In this document: piece after piece, positions 1 to 8,795 of the stretch
Numbering within the stretch: position 1 is the stretch's first letter
Layout: the number at the start of each line of letters is the position of its first letter
From: an uncultured Collinsella sp.
GTDB taxonomy: Bacteria > Actinomycetota > Coriobacteriia > Coriobacteriales > Coriobacteriaceae
DNA length: 64,000 bases
NCBI GenBank assembly: GCA_958418185.1
Contig: CATZEP010000001.1
Span: 1 to 64,000, forward strand
Direction of reading: 5' to 3'
Program-made: the position numbers and the translations under genes
The notes under the pieces: model-generated
The model's input: only the letters and a program-made list of their open reading frames with translations
What the model was told of the DNA's origin: nothing
Databases searched by the model: none

Positions 1-3000
1 ATTCCAATGCCTGCGACTCGAACGAGGCGACCACCGACCGCGACCGCATCACGCCGCACGTAGCCACGATCGACGGCAACGGAGCCACCATCACGGTGGG
101 CACCAAAGACGCTGCCTACGGCGCCGTCGAATACGCCGATGACGACTATAAGGTCTCGGGCGTAGGCGGCCTGTTCAACACCGTGATGTTTACCTCCACC
201 AATGTGGGGCAGAGCGTCACCGCGAACGGTGGAGCGCAGGTCAAAGACCTTACCTTTAGCAGCTGCAATGTAGCGCTCACCTATATCGCCGCCAACGGCG
301 GCGCCACAACGGGAACAGCATCGAACGACCTTATCGGCACCGGTCTTTTGGCGGGCGCAACGGCTAACTACGATGGCAACACGTGCGGCGTCTACCGCAA
401 CGTGCAGATGAATAACTGCACCGTGTCGGGCGCAAAGAGCGTGGGAGGGCTTCTTGGCAGCTCGGGCCGCGCCAGCCGAAGTACGGACAGTGATGTGACC
501 TATATGGTCAAATTCAGCTCCACGTGGGCACCCATGTATCTCAATGACTGCTCATACACCGGTCTTAACGTCGAGGGCGAGAAGTACGTCGGCGGCTACG
601 TGGGAACGGTCGCCTCGTCGAGCGGTGTGTGGACAACCGCGTCCGAAGGGGTGAGCGAGAAGGCTGTTGGCGAAAATTCGACCCTAACCGCCACGGGAAC
701 AAATCTCTACGTGGGCGGTGTGATCGGCTTTGCCAAATCAAGCCATATCTCGGTCAACACCTACATCGGCACCACAAAAGCGGTCATCCCGTCGAGCACG
801 ACAGTCATCTCTGGGGTGAATGTGCTTGCCACCGGGGAGAATACCGATAGGTATATGGGCGCCGGCGGCGTGGTCGGGCGCGTCGATGGCGGCGTTATTT
901 CTATGAGCAACGTGCGCATTGATGCCGGGACCGGCACCAAGAACGCCGTCATCGGCGATGGTACCGGAAAGAACTTCAAAATCCGCAATGCGGGCGGACT
1001 GATTGGCGAGGTCACGAGCAGCGGCAGCCCTAACACGTACTGGTTCGAGGACTGCAACGTCAAGAACGTTAACATCGCCGGTACCGACCAATGCTCGGGC
1101 GGGCTTATTGGCTACTACTTCAGCAATGTGAACATAACCTGCAACAACATCGCAATTGAGAACGCTGCGATCAATGGCAGCTGGAGCGGCGGTCTACTTG
1201 GCGCGATTAACAGCGGGTCCGATGTCATCAACGTCACCAACACAAAGGTTTCCAACACCACGTTTGGCGGAACATCCAACGGTGGCATCGCGGGCGACGG
1301 CCGCGGCCAGTTTCATCTGGTAAACGTGCTCATGGACAGCAATATCTATAAATCTGACGCTAAGCAGGGTGTGCTCTTGGGCGAGGTCGACACAGGCGGC
1401 TATAGCCTTTCCGCAGCGGGCGTGGACGTAAAGCCTGGCAAGGGCAAGACCACGAGCGACCTGCCGCCGATGGTTTACACGACCAATACGGCCGCCGTTA
1501 ACAAGAAAACCTACATCGCGTTCGGAGACTACAACGACAGGCTCGACGTACCCGGCAAGGACACCACGCTCTACGGTGCGGACGATACCGCTACCACGGC
1601 GGCAAGCCCGTACGTGACCACGAGCCCCGTGAGCACGCTGGCGGTGCGTGCCTCCGCCGCCGACGCCACTGATCGCTATCTGTTTGGCGACGGTGCCGCC
1701 ATTGACACCGCGACGACCATCCAAAGCCAAGCGGGCGAAAGCGTTCCCGGCCGCTACACCTACACCAACATCAGCGGCATCAATGATGACGGTACGTACC
1801 AAAACAAGAAAACCTATAGCGCGGACAGCGCAAAGAGCACTTTCAACACCAACAACGTTACTTCGGGCAAGAAGGTTGCAACCGACTTCCCTGTACTCAT
1901 GATTCCCGGCAACGACACGACGACGGTCGAGAAGTATCTGAACATCGTGACTAACGGCGGCTTTTCCGATGCCCGCCGCCTCAACGGCAGCGCCAAGCAC
2001 GTGACCGCCACCGCCGAGGTCTTCTCGCTTGCCGATAACGGCGCCTTCGTCAAGGACGCAACCGCCTCGCAAACGCCCACGCTCAAGGTGCTCAACAACG
2101 GCACGAGCTCCATGGTTTTCCGCGCAAGCACCGACTGGGACAACGAGCGGGGCCGCTTCACGCTGCTCACGGTCACTTTTAGCGAGGCCGGCCAGAGCTA
2201 CCGCGTGCAGGTGCCCATCATCGTTAAGCGCATGCTCGAGATCGACTTTACCGCCACCTACTCCGAAGGTGCGAACTTCAAGGCTACCGACTATGCGACA
2301 AAATACGACAAGCACGTGCTTGTGAGCAGCGGCGACACCATGACCGGCTACCTTACCTGGACCTATGGTAGCGCCCGGGGCGAGCCAGTCGCTTACGGCT
2401 GGAACACGCTGCTCGAAGCCGGCGGCTCCATGGGCCCGCTCAACAAAAGCATCACCTTCGGCGCCACGCTGCCCGAGGGCACGCAGCTCACACTCGTGGA
2501 CACTGCTCATAACAACCGTGAATACCACTGCACGGTGGGCGCGGGCGGAGCGGCGTCGGTCAAACTCACCGAGTTTGTGGATGCCGGCAACAATGCCTAC
2601 GTCGAGCCGTGGCTGAGCGAAATCGTGGGCGTGACGCACAAGGAGGACAAGGACGGTGCCTGGGTCAAACTCACCGATGCCGAGGTCGAAGGCAAGAGCC
2701 AGGTCGAGCTCGAGAAGGCGGCCGGCGCCAAGGTTGGCGGTGCGTACTACCGCGCGCGTACATCTTCCGACACGATGGGCACGTTCTACGTCCTCTCCGT
2801 TGCCAAGGAAGAGCCCAAGAGTGAGAACTTCTACTTGGTGGTGCGCACGCCGGCGGGCTCTGCGGGCGTCAACGGCTACACCGCAACTACGGTGGACACG
2901 AGCCTCAACGAGCACATCAACTACCTGCTGCGCGGCAAGAAAGCAGCCGACGACAAGGCTGCCGAGGATGGGCACCAGAATACGGCCTCGACCTACAGCG

Positions 3001-4235
3001 TGACATCCAACTACACGCACGACCTCATCGATAACAACGAGGGCGGCGTCAAACAGATGGTGCTTCACGATGTCACCTATCCGCTTACCATGAAGGTAAG
3101 CGACACCGTGAAGTTCGACTCGAACCAGCAATACACGAGCTCCGACGCGCTGTACTACCAGCTGGATTCTTCGCTCGTGAACTACGGGAAGAACGGCAGT
3201 GCCGCGGGCGCGTATGGCTACCCGACCGGAACCCAGGGCACGTATTCGTTCTATGTGAAGGTGGGGAACAACTACTACACGTGGGCTGGTTCTAAGTGGA
3301 CTGATGCCGGCATGACGGAAACGCCGGCGATTGCTGCCAAAGACTGGTCTGCAACGGGCGGCGACATGTCGCTTGTACTTGCCGATACCAGTGGCAAGGC
3401 CATCGACCTTTCTGGCATTCGTGAGATTGCCAAGAGCCATGACAACAAGTTCACCATTACCATGAAGGCGAATCTCGCCATGACGGAGCCTGCGTGCCAG
3501 GCTGGTATTATCGCTTCGCAGAATGGCGGCACAGATAAGTACACAAAGCCCAACTACCGTGCGTACCTCTCTACGAATGATGAAACGCTCAGCACCAGTA
3601 GCAACTCGGCATACATCGACGGCAGAGCTGGATACTACCGCATGGACGTGGGTTCCTCGACTATTGCGCTCGAGGCTTCAAAGAAGTCGCAGCTGGGCAT
3701 CAACATCGATGACCTCAAGTCCGCCGACGGCGAAATCGCTCTGGTGGGAACGTATGATTTGTCCAAGCTCGCGGGTGCCGAGGCCATGATCTCCAATGCC
3801 AGCACGGTGACGTACACGCTGAGCTTGCAGAAGCGCCGCCAAGATGATGGCAGTTATGATGCGGTCAACAACATCTCAAGCTACATTACGGTGCTCGGTA
3901 GCGATAAGTTGGCTAACGGCTCTTTGAGCGCCGATGGCAAGAACTACGTATTTACTGATAGCAAGGGGACTGGCGGCGCGTTCGCCACGCGTGACGGCAA
4001 CAGCCTTGCCTTTAAGCATGCCTTCCGCGTTAAGGTGAACACAGATGTTGAGGGCAAGGACCAAACTTATGCCAACTACCGCTTGGTGCTTACGGCTCAT
4101 ATGTCCGGCGTCGGTGTCAACGACACGCCGGTTAACGCCAGCAACCTCGCCGGCTATGCGAACTCTGACTACGTGACGTACACGCTGGCGCGCATCAACA
4201 CCAAGGGCATTCCCCACGAGACCGAGACCAACTAA
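1..4235 (+). CDS. GLUG-repeat large surface/adhesin-like protein, 5' end outside window
   Basis: The reading frame is open from base 3, so the N-terminus and any signal peptide lie upstream; at least 1,410 residues are present. Between about bases 440 and 1310 a short motif of the form GG-(L/V/I)-(L/I/V)-G recurs eight times (VGGLLG, VGGYVG, VGGVIG, AGGVVG, AGGLIG, SGGLIG, SGGLLG, NGGIAG), each followed by a polar stretch. This is the GLUG pattern of bacterial surface beta-solenoids. The remainder is Thr/Ser/Asn/Gly/Ala-rich with few cysteines, as in extracellular adhesins. The C-terminus ends in HETETN with no LPxTG-like sorting signal and no terminal membrane segment, so attachment must be by another route or the protein is released. 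An intrinsic terminator follows directly. The ligand is unknown. Confidence 0.75.
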   Translation, partial: SNACDSNEATTDRDRITPHVATIDGNGATITVGTKDAAYGAVEYADDDYKVSGVGGLFNTVMFTSTNVGQSVTANGGAQVKDLTFSSCNVALTYIAANGGATTGTASNDLIGTGLLAGATANYDGNTCGVYRNVQMNNCTVSGAKSVGGLLGSSGRASRSTDSDVTYMVKFSSTWAPMYLNDCSYTGLNVEGEKYVGGYVGTVASSSGVWTTASEGVSEKAVGENSTLTATGTNLYVGGVIGFAKSSHISVNTYIGTTKAVIPSSTTVISGVNVLATGENTDRYMGAGGVVGRVDGGVISMSNVRIDAGTGTKNAVIGDGTGKNFKIRNAGGLIGEVTSSGSPNTYWFEDCNVKNVNIAGTDQCSGGLIGYYFSNVNITCNNIAIENAAINGSWSGGLLGAINSGSDVINVTNTKVSNTTFGGTSNGGIAGDGRGQFHLVNVLMDSNIYKSDAKQGVLLGEVDTGGYSLSAAGVDVKPGKGKTTSDLPPMVYTTNTAAVNKKTYIAFGDYNDRLDVPGKDTTLYGADDTATTAASPYVTTSPVSTLAVRASAADATDRYLFGDGAAIDTATTIQSQAGESVPGRYTYTNISGINDDGTYQNKKTYSADSAKSTFNTNNVTSGKKVATDFPVLMIPGNDTTTVEKYLNIVTNGGFSDARRLNGSAKHVTATAEVFSLADNGAFVKDATASQTPTLKVLNNGTSSMVFRASTDWDNERGRFTLLTVTFSEAGQSYRVQVPIIVKRMLEIDFTATYSEGANFKATDYATKYDKHVLVSSGDTMTGYLTWTYGSARGEPVAYGWNTLLEAGGSMGPLNKSITFGATLPEGTQLTLVDTAHNNREYHCTVGAGGAASVKLTEFVDAGNNAYVEPWLSEIVGVTHKEDKDGAWVKLTDAEVEGKSQVELEKAAGAKVGGAYYRARTSSDTMGTFYVLSVAKEEPKSENFYLVVRTPAGSAGVNGYTATTVDTSLNEHINYLLRGKKAADDKAAEDGHQNTASTYSVTSNYTHDLIDNNEGGVKQMVLHDVTYPLTMKVSDTVKFDSNQQYTSSDALYYQLDSSLVNYGKNGSAAGAYGYPTGTQGTYSFYVKVGNNYYTWAGSKWTDAGMTETPAIAAKDWSATGGDMSLVLADTSGKAIDLSGIREIAKSHDNKFTITMKANLAMTEPACQAGIIASQNGGTDKYTKPNYRAYLSTNDETLSTSSNSAYIDGRAGYYRMDVGSSTIALEASKKSQLGINIDDLKSADGEIALVGTYDLSKLAGAEAMISNASTVTYTLSLQKRRQDDGSYDAVNNISSYITVLGSDKLANGSLSADGKNYVFTDSKGTGGAFATRDGNSLAFKHAFRVKVNTDVEGKDQTYANYRLVLTAHMSGVGVNDTPVNASNLAGYANSDYVTYTLARINTKGIPHETETN

Positions 4236-4246
4236 TCCCGTGAAAG

Positions 4247-4278
4247 GGGCGGCAATTACCCGGTTGCCGCCCTTTTTT
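4247..4278 (+). terminator. Intrinsic terminator of the surface-protein gene
   Basis: A perfect 9-bp stem, GGGCGGCAA pairing with TTGCCGCCC around an 8-base loop, is followed at once by six T residues. It begins 12 bases after the stop codon. Confidence 0.92.
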
Positions 4279-4300
4279 CTTGTTCGCCTGGCCTGCTGCT

Positions 4301-4382
4301 GCCCCAGCTACCCACCAACTTTCCAACTTTCCACTTAGCTTTCCACCTAAGGTGGAAAGCTGGAAAGTAAGTGGAAAGCTGA
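4301..4382. repeat. TTTCCA-rich hairpin in a 411-bp gap
   Basis: The core 4337-4361 is an 11-bp perfect stem (AGCTTTCCACC / GGTGGAAAGCT) with a TAA loop. Outside it, ACTTTCCA-type units on the left and GGAAAGT-type units on the right allow an imperfect extension. No T-run follows, so it is not a typical terminator. The rest of the gap to 4570 is AT-rich and holds nothing else I can identify. Confidence 0.6.
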
Positions 4383-4572
4383 CATGTTAGGTGCGGACTG
4401 ACGAGGGGTTAATAATTGCATAAACCATACCAGCCAAACAAAAAGATACCCATCTGGTTGGTAAAACACCGTCAATGAGCCGCGAGCCAACTAGCTGCGT
4501 AAATAAAGCCTAAAGAACTGTTGCAAATGAATGGCAAATACCCAGATGCCGCTGTTACGATTTTCAATTAAC

Positions 4573-4602
4573 TGTTACGCGGGAACAGCAAAATGCTACT
4601 AT
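4573..4602 (+). promoter_or_regulatory. Possible promoter of the HTH gene
   Basis: TGTTAC and TACTAT are separated by 18 bases and lie about 45 bases before the HTH gene start. The -10 is reasonable, the -35 is weak. Confidence 0.3.
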
Positions 4603-4646
4603 CTAACAAGCACGTAAGAAAGCAGATTAACGGTTAAGGCTAAGAA

Positions 4647-5051
4647 GTGGCAGGTATGTCGGAAGCAACTAGGACTCGCACGCATGCGCCCGAGGTTAGG
4701 CAGCGCGCCGTCGAGATCCTCCAAGAGGGGGTCGGTCACCGCGCCCTCGCCGCAAAGCTTGGCATTCCCCAGGCCACGGCTCGTCAGTGGGCCCGCGCAT
4801 ATGCCGTGGGCGGTGCCGACGCCGTGCTCAATGCGGGCGCTCGTCATCACACCTATTCGTACGACGTAAAGCTCGCCGTGGTTAAGGACCGTTTGGAAAA
4901 CGGCCTGACGGTTCGCGAGGCTATGATCAAGCACAAGATTCCTAGCGAGTCTTCGGTCAAGGCTTGGTGCCGCCAGTACCGCGAGAGCGGTGAGTCCGCA
5001 CTGGTCGATAAGCCGCGCGGTCGCAAGCCGCGCGTTAAAAAGGCGGAATAG
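4647..5051 (+). CDS. Orphan double helix-turn-helix DNA-binding protein (IS3 OrfA-like)
   Basis: A 134-residue basic protein with two consecutive HTH units. The first (about residues 14-60) carries RQRAVEIL and ATARQWARAY; the second (about 70-118) carries KLAVVKDRLENG and SSVKAWCRQYRESG. It ends in a Lys/Arg-rich tail. The pattern is that of IS3/IS150-family OrfA proteins, but there is no DDE integrase (OrfB) downstream and no terminal inverted repeats, so it is more likely a domesticated regulator than a live element. Translation may begin at the GTG used here or at the ATG three codons later; neither has a strong ribosome-binding site. It is monocistronic, closed by its own terminator, and sits directly before the hydrogenase operon, so control of that operon is possible but only suggested by position. 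Confidence 0.65.
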   Translation: MAGMSEATRTRTHAPEVRQRAVEILQEGVGHRALAAKLGIPQATARQWARAYAVGGADAVLNAGARHHTYSYDVKLAVVKDRLENGLTVREAMIKHKIPSESSVKAWCRQYRESGESALVDKPRGRKPRVKKAE

Positions 5052-5063
5052 CGAACGGGATGG

Positions 5064-5086
5064 TGCGCCCACAGGGGCGCATTTTT
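5064..5086 (+). terminator. Intrinsic terminator after HTH gene
   Basis: A 7-bp stem, TGCGCCC / GGGCGCA, with an ACAG loop and five T residues, 12 bases after the stop codon. It separates the HTH gene from the hydrogenase operon. Confidence 0.88.
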
Positions 5087-5147
5087 CTTGCCGCGCCACT
5101 GCTCCAAAGCGGACGTACCCTTACCCCGTACGCCTAAAACTCCCCAG

Positions 5148-5191
5148 TTGACCGAAAACCCGCCGCCGCTACTCCTCAATTGAGCTATAAC
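5148..5191 (+). promoter_or_regulatory. Candidate promoter region of the hydrogenase operon
   Basis: TTGACC at 5148-5153 is followed after 16 bases by TACTCC. A 10-bp palindrome CTCAATTGAG (5174-5183) overlaps this -10, and a second A+T-rich box, TATAAC, lies at 5186-5191. The exact start point cannot be decided by eye. Confidence 0.35.
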
Positions 5192-5231
5192 GTTAAACAA
5201 TTGCAGCGTTTTTGCATGGGGGAGTGATGGT

Positions 5232-8114
5232 ATGACGCTACTGTATTTCCTTACCCTGTTTCCGCTGGTACCGGCGCTGGGCATGCTGCTCGCGCGCGGT
5301 GACCGCGCCCGCGATGCGGTGGGGCTCATAGGTTCCGGCATCATTATGGCGGTGACAGTTGTAGTCGCCGTCATGTTTTTTGGCGCGGGCCCGCAGAGCT
5401 TTGAGGTTGCCTCCGGCACCTCGCATGTGCTCTCGATCATCAGCTCCGCCATCGATGTCATCCTGTGCGCCGTCATCCTATACAACGCGTATAAATATAG
5501 GAACGCGCTCACCACGGTGCTCGGCATAGTCCAGCTGGTGGGCTCGCTCGCCTTTGCAGCTATGACGCTGCCCGCGGCCGAAGCCGTCACGGCAACGCCG
5601 CTCTACCTGGATTACATGAGCGTGATCATGGTGCTCGCCGTCGGCATTGTCGGCAGCCTTATCTGCGTGTATGCCCTGGGCTACATGAAGGACTTCCAGG
5701 CCCATGACGAGCACGAGGCTGCGCTGCGCGGGCAGACTGCGCCCGACCGACGCCCGCAGTTCCTGGCGCTTATGTTCCTGTTCCTCTCGGCCATGTTCGT
5801 CATCGTGACGAGCGACAACCTTGAGTGGTTGTTCTGCGGCTGGGAAATCACCACCGTGTGCTCGTTCCTCATGATTGGCTACACGCGCACGCCCGAGGCC
5901 ATCAAGAACGCCTTCACCCAGATTATCCTCAACATGCTGGGCGGCATCGCGTTTTTGGCCGGACTCATGTACCTGCACGTTAACGGCATGCCGCTGACCA
6001 TCTCGGGCATGATCGAGCTTTCCGGCGCCGGAACCGCGCAGTCCGCGCTGCTGGTGATGCCGGTCATCCTGCTGTCGCTCGCCGCACTCACTAAGGCCGC
6101 GCAGATGCCGTTCCACACCTGGCTGCTGGGTGCCATGGTTGCCCCCACGCCCACGAGTGCCCTGCTGCACTCGTCAACCATGGTCAAAGCCGGCGTGTTC
6201 CTAATGGTCAAGCTGAGCCCGCTCTATGCCATCTATCCCGTGACCGGCTTTATGGTCACGAGTGTGGGTGCCATCACGTTTTTGCTCGCTGCCCTCATGG
6301 CCATCTCGCAGAGCAACGCCAAGCGCGTGCTCGCGTACTCCACCATTTCCAACTTGGGCCTCATCAGTGCCTGTTTGGGTGTCGGCGCGCCCGAGGCCGT
6401 ATGGGCGGCCATCTTCCTGATCCTGTTCCACACGGTGGCCAAGTCGCTGCTGTTCCTGTGCGTGGGCACGGCCGAGCATCATATCGGCAGCCGCAATATC
6501 GAGGACATGGACGGTATGTTCAGCCGTATGCCACACCTGACGCGCTTGATGATGCTGGGCATCATGGGCATGTTCGTGGCGCCGTTTGGCATGCTCGTGT
6601 CCAAGTGGGGCGCTCTGGTGGCGTTTGCGCAGACCGGCAACGTGCTCATGATCATGGTGCTTGCCTTTGGCTCGGCCGCGACGTTTTACTTCTGGGGCAA
6701 GTGGCTTGCCAAGCTTTCGGGCGTCGACCCCACGGCTCAAAACGTTGAGGTCAATGTCCATAAGACTGAATGGATGGCGCTCAACACCATCGCCGCGCTG
6801 CTGATTCTGTGCTGTGTGGCGTTCCCGGTTATCTCGAGCGGCCTGGTGTCGCCTTACTTGGCCATGGTGTTTGGCCGCGTGCCGTACGTTATTGGCAAGG
6901 ACGCCATGTATCTGATGGTGGTTATCGTGGCGTTTATCGCCGTGGTGCTGCTGACGTCGTTCCGCGTGAGCAATAAGCCGCACGTCAACGTGTACCTTTC
7001 GGGCGTGGGAACCGACAAATATCGCCATTTCCGCGGCTCGATGGGACACGAGGTGAAGGCCGAAAAGCGCAATTGGTACTCGGAGGACGCCCTTGGCGAG
7101 AAGCGTATTGGCCCCGCGGGTAGCGTCGTGTGCTGCAGTATTATTTTGTTTGCGCTGCTGTGTTGCGCGTGGATTGGGCCCGAGCGGCTTGCCATGAGCG
7201 CGCCCTCGGTGCTGCGTGGCAAGTATTTTGAAGGTTCGGGCGTCGTGGGCATCTTTATAGGCACCGTGGCATTTGCCCTGATTGCGCCGCTTGTGGGCGG
7301 CCTGATCGACGGCATCGACCGCAAGCTGTCCGCTCGCATGCAGGGCCGCGTGGGCCCGCGCTTGCTGCAGCCCTTCTACGACGTTGCCAAGCTGCTGCGT
7401 AAGGCCCCCGCCAGCGTAAACACCATGGACGATACCTACATGGCGTGCGCGCTCATCTTTACCGTGGTGGGCGGCGGCATCTTTGTGTCGGGTTCCAACA
7501 CGCTGTTGTGCGCCTTTATGGTGACGCTCGCCGCGATCTTTGTGGTGTTGGCGTCCGCCTCGACGCAAAGCCCGTTTGCCCAGGTTGGCGCCGACCGCGA
7601 GCTGCTGCAGGTTATGAGTTACGAGCCCGCCGTTCTGCTGATGAGCGTGGGTCTGTACCTTGCCACCGATAGCTTCGATTCCATCGCCGTGACGGGGCAG
7701 TCGGCCCCCATCATCGTGTACAGCGCGCCCATTTTCCTCGCGCTGCTCGCGGTGCTCACCATCAAGCTGCGCAAGTCGCCGTTTGACCTTTCGTACTCGC
7801 ATCACGCGCATCAGGAGATCGTCCAGGGCGTTGCCACCGAGATGAGCGGCGGCACGCTGGCCAAGATGACCCTTATGCACTGGTGCGAGACCGTGCTGTT
7901 TTTGATGTGGGTGGGCATGTTCTTTGTCTGGGACAACCCGGTGAGCTGGGTGGTCGCCCTGGTCGTGATGGCTGCGACGTACTTTGTCGAGGTGCTGATC
8001 GACAACACCTTCGCGCGCAGCACCTGGCGCAGCTGCTTTAAGCTCGGATGGGGCGTGGCGCTGGTGTTTGGCCTGCTCAACCTTATGCCCATCCTCGTCG
8101 ACGTGTTTATTTAG
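5232..8114 (+). CDS. Energy-converting hydrogenase membrane subunit, EchA-EchB fusion
   Basis: 960 residues joining two membrane subunits of a group 4 [NiFe]-hydrogenase that are normally separate. Residues 1 to about 640 are a NuoL/MrpA/EchA-type proton or sodium antiporter: GWE at 203-205, a KAAQMPFHTWL block at 288-298, VAPTPTSALLHSSTMVKAG from 303, and about 14-16 hydrophobic helices. Residues from about 665 are a NuoH/EchB-type subunit: RMQGRVGPR at 702-710, SPFAQVGADRE from 780, and KSPFDLSYSHHAHQEIV from 848. A hydrophilic linker (about 590-630) and one helix join them. There is no stop or frameshift at the junction and the total length equals EchA plus EchB. GGGGGAG lies 7 bases before the ATG. 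It is first of five tightly packed genes and should carry the ion-pumping arm coupled to ferredoxin-linked hydrogen evolution or uptake. Confidence 0.88.
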   Translation: MTLLYFLTLFPLVPALGMLLARGDRARDAVGLIGSGIIMAVTVVVAVMFFGAGPQSFEVASGTSHVLSIISSAIDVILCAVILYNAYKYRNALTTVLGIVQLVGSLAFAAMTLPAAEAVTATPLYLDYMSVIMVLAVGIVGSLICVYALGYMKDFQAHDEHEAALRGQTAPDRRPQFLALMFLFLSAMFVIVTSDNLEWLFCGWEITTVCSFLMIGYTRTPEAIKNAFTQIILNMLGGIAFLAGLMYLHVNGMPLTISGMIELSGAGTAQSALLVMPVILLSLAALTKAAQMPFHTWLLGAMVAPTPTSALLHSSTMVKAGVFLMVKLSPLYAIYPVTGFMVTSVGAITFLLAALMAISQSNAKRVLAYSTISNLGLISACLGVGAPEAVWAAIFLILFHTVAKSLLFLCVGTAEHHIGSRNIEDMDGMFSRMPHLTRLMMLGIMGMFVAPFGMLVSKWGALVAFAQTGNVLMIMVLAFGSAATFYFWGKWLAKLSGVDPTAQNVEVNVHKTEWMALNTIAALLILCCVAFPVISSGLVSPYLAMVFGRVPYVIGKDAMYLMVVIVAFIAVVLLTSFRVSNKPHVNVYLSGVGTDKYRHFRGSMGHEVKAEKRNWYSEDALGEKRIGPAGSVVCCSIILFALLCCAWIGPERLAMSAPSVLRGKYFEGSGVVGIFIGTVAFALIAPLVGGLIDGIDRKLSARMQGRVGPRLLQPFYDVAKLLRKAPASVNTMDDTYMACALIFTVVGGGIFVSGSNTLLCAFMVTLAAIFVVLASASTQSPFAQVGADRELLQVMSYEPAVLLMSVGLYLATDSFDSIAVTGQSAPIIVYSAPIFLALLAVLTIKLRKSPFDLSYSHHAHQEIVQGVATEMSGGTLAKMTLMHWCETVLFLMWVGMFFVWDNPVSWVVALVVMAATYFVEVLIDNTFARSTWRSCFKLGWGVALVFGLLNLMPILVDVFI

Positions 8115-8126
8115 GAGGCGGCATCC

Positions 8127-8795
8127 ATGGATCATAAAATGTCGCGCTCGCCGTGGGTTATTCATTACGACGGCTCGAGCTGCAACGGATGCGATATCGA
8201 GGTGCTGGCCTCGCTCACGCCACTGTTCGATGCGGAGCGCTTTGGCGTGGTCAACACCGGCAACCCCAAGCATGCGGACATCTTTTTGGTGACGGGGTCG
8301 GTCAATGCCCAGAACCTGCCCGTCGTGCGCCAGATCTACAACCAGATGCTCGAGCCCAAGTGCGTGGTGGCGTGCGGCATCTGCGCGTGCTCGGGCGGCG
8401 TATTCCGCGATGCCTACAACGTGATCGGAGGCGTGGACCGCGCGATTCCCGTGGACGTATACGCGCCCGGGTGCGCCATTCGTCCCGAGACGGTGATTGA
8501 TGCCATCGTGGAGGCGTGCGGCATCCTGGATCAGAAGGAGGCCGTGATGCGTGCTGGCGGTGACCCGCTTACCGTGGGCGGTGCTGCTACCTGGGATGGC
8601 GGCGTTGAGCTGGGCGAGGACGGATTTGTGGCCGCGGGGGCCGGGGCTGACGGTGCCGGTGACGGCGTCGAGGCCAACGTGTCCACCAGGTCCGCCGCAC
8701 CCGCCGCTGGTGACGCACCTGCCGGGAAGCCCGCCGCGCCCGCCGCTGGCGACGCATCTGCTGAGACGCCCGCCGCTGCAAAGGAGGCCGAGTAA
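8127..8795 (+). CDS. echC: Ech hydrogenase small subunit EchC (NuoB-like)
   Basis: 222 residues. The first ~145 form a NuoB/EchC small subunit carrying the [4Fe-4S] cluster next to the catalytic subunit: a CxxC pair in SSCNGCDIE (Cys19 and Cys22), then CGICACSGG, then APGCAIRPE. Relative to EchC proteins it has an additional C-terminal ~60-residue tail rich in Ala, Pro, Gly and acidic residues, with an imperfect internal repeat around PAAGDA. AGGAGG overlaps the stop codon of the preceding gene and is 8 bases from this ATG, so translation is probably coupled. The tail is predicted to be disordered and has no obvious role in electron transfer. Confidence 0.9.
   Translation: MDHKMSRSPWVIHYDGSSCNGCDIEVLASLTPLFDAERFGVVNTGNPKHADIFLVTGSVNAQNLPVVRQIYNQMLEPKCVVACGICACSGGVFRDAYNVIGGVDRAIPVDVYAPGCAIRPETVIDAIVEACGILDQKEAVMRAGGDPLTVGGAATWDGGVELGEDGFVAAGAGADGAGDGVEANVSTRSAAPAAGDAPAGKPAAPAAGDASAETPAAAKEAE

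Noticed and set aside
1194..3440. Long minus-strand open frame (748 codons) opposite the surface-protein gene
   Set aside because: It is the antisense shadow of GC-rich coding DNA; the product is Arg/His/Val-rich with no domain, and the plus strand has clear GLUG motifs.
4647..5051. Insertion sequence of the IS3 family
   Set aside because: Only an OrfA-like HTH protein is present; no DDE transposase frame and no terminal inverted repeats were found.
6201..8273. 690-codon minus-strand open frame opposite the hydrogenase membrane subunit
   Set aside because: His/Arg/Gln-rich composition, no ribosome site, and the opposite strand encodes a recognisable membrane protein.
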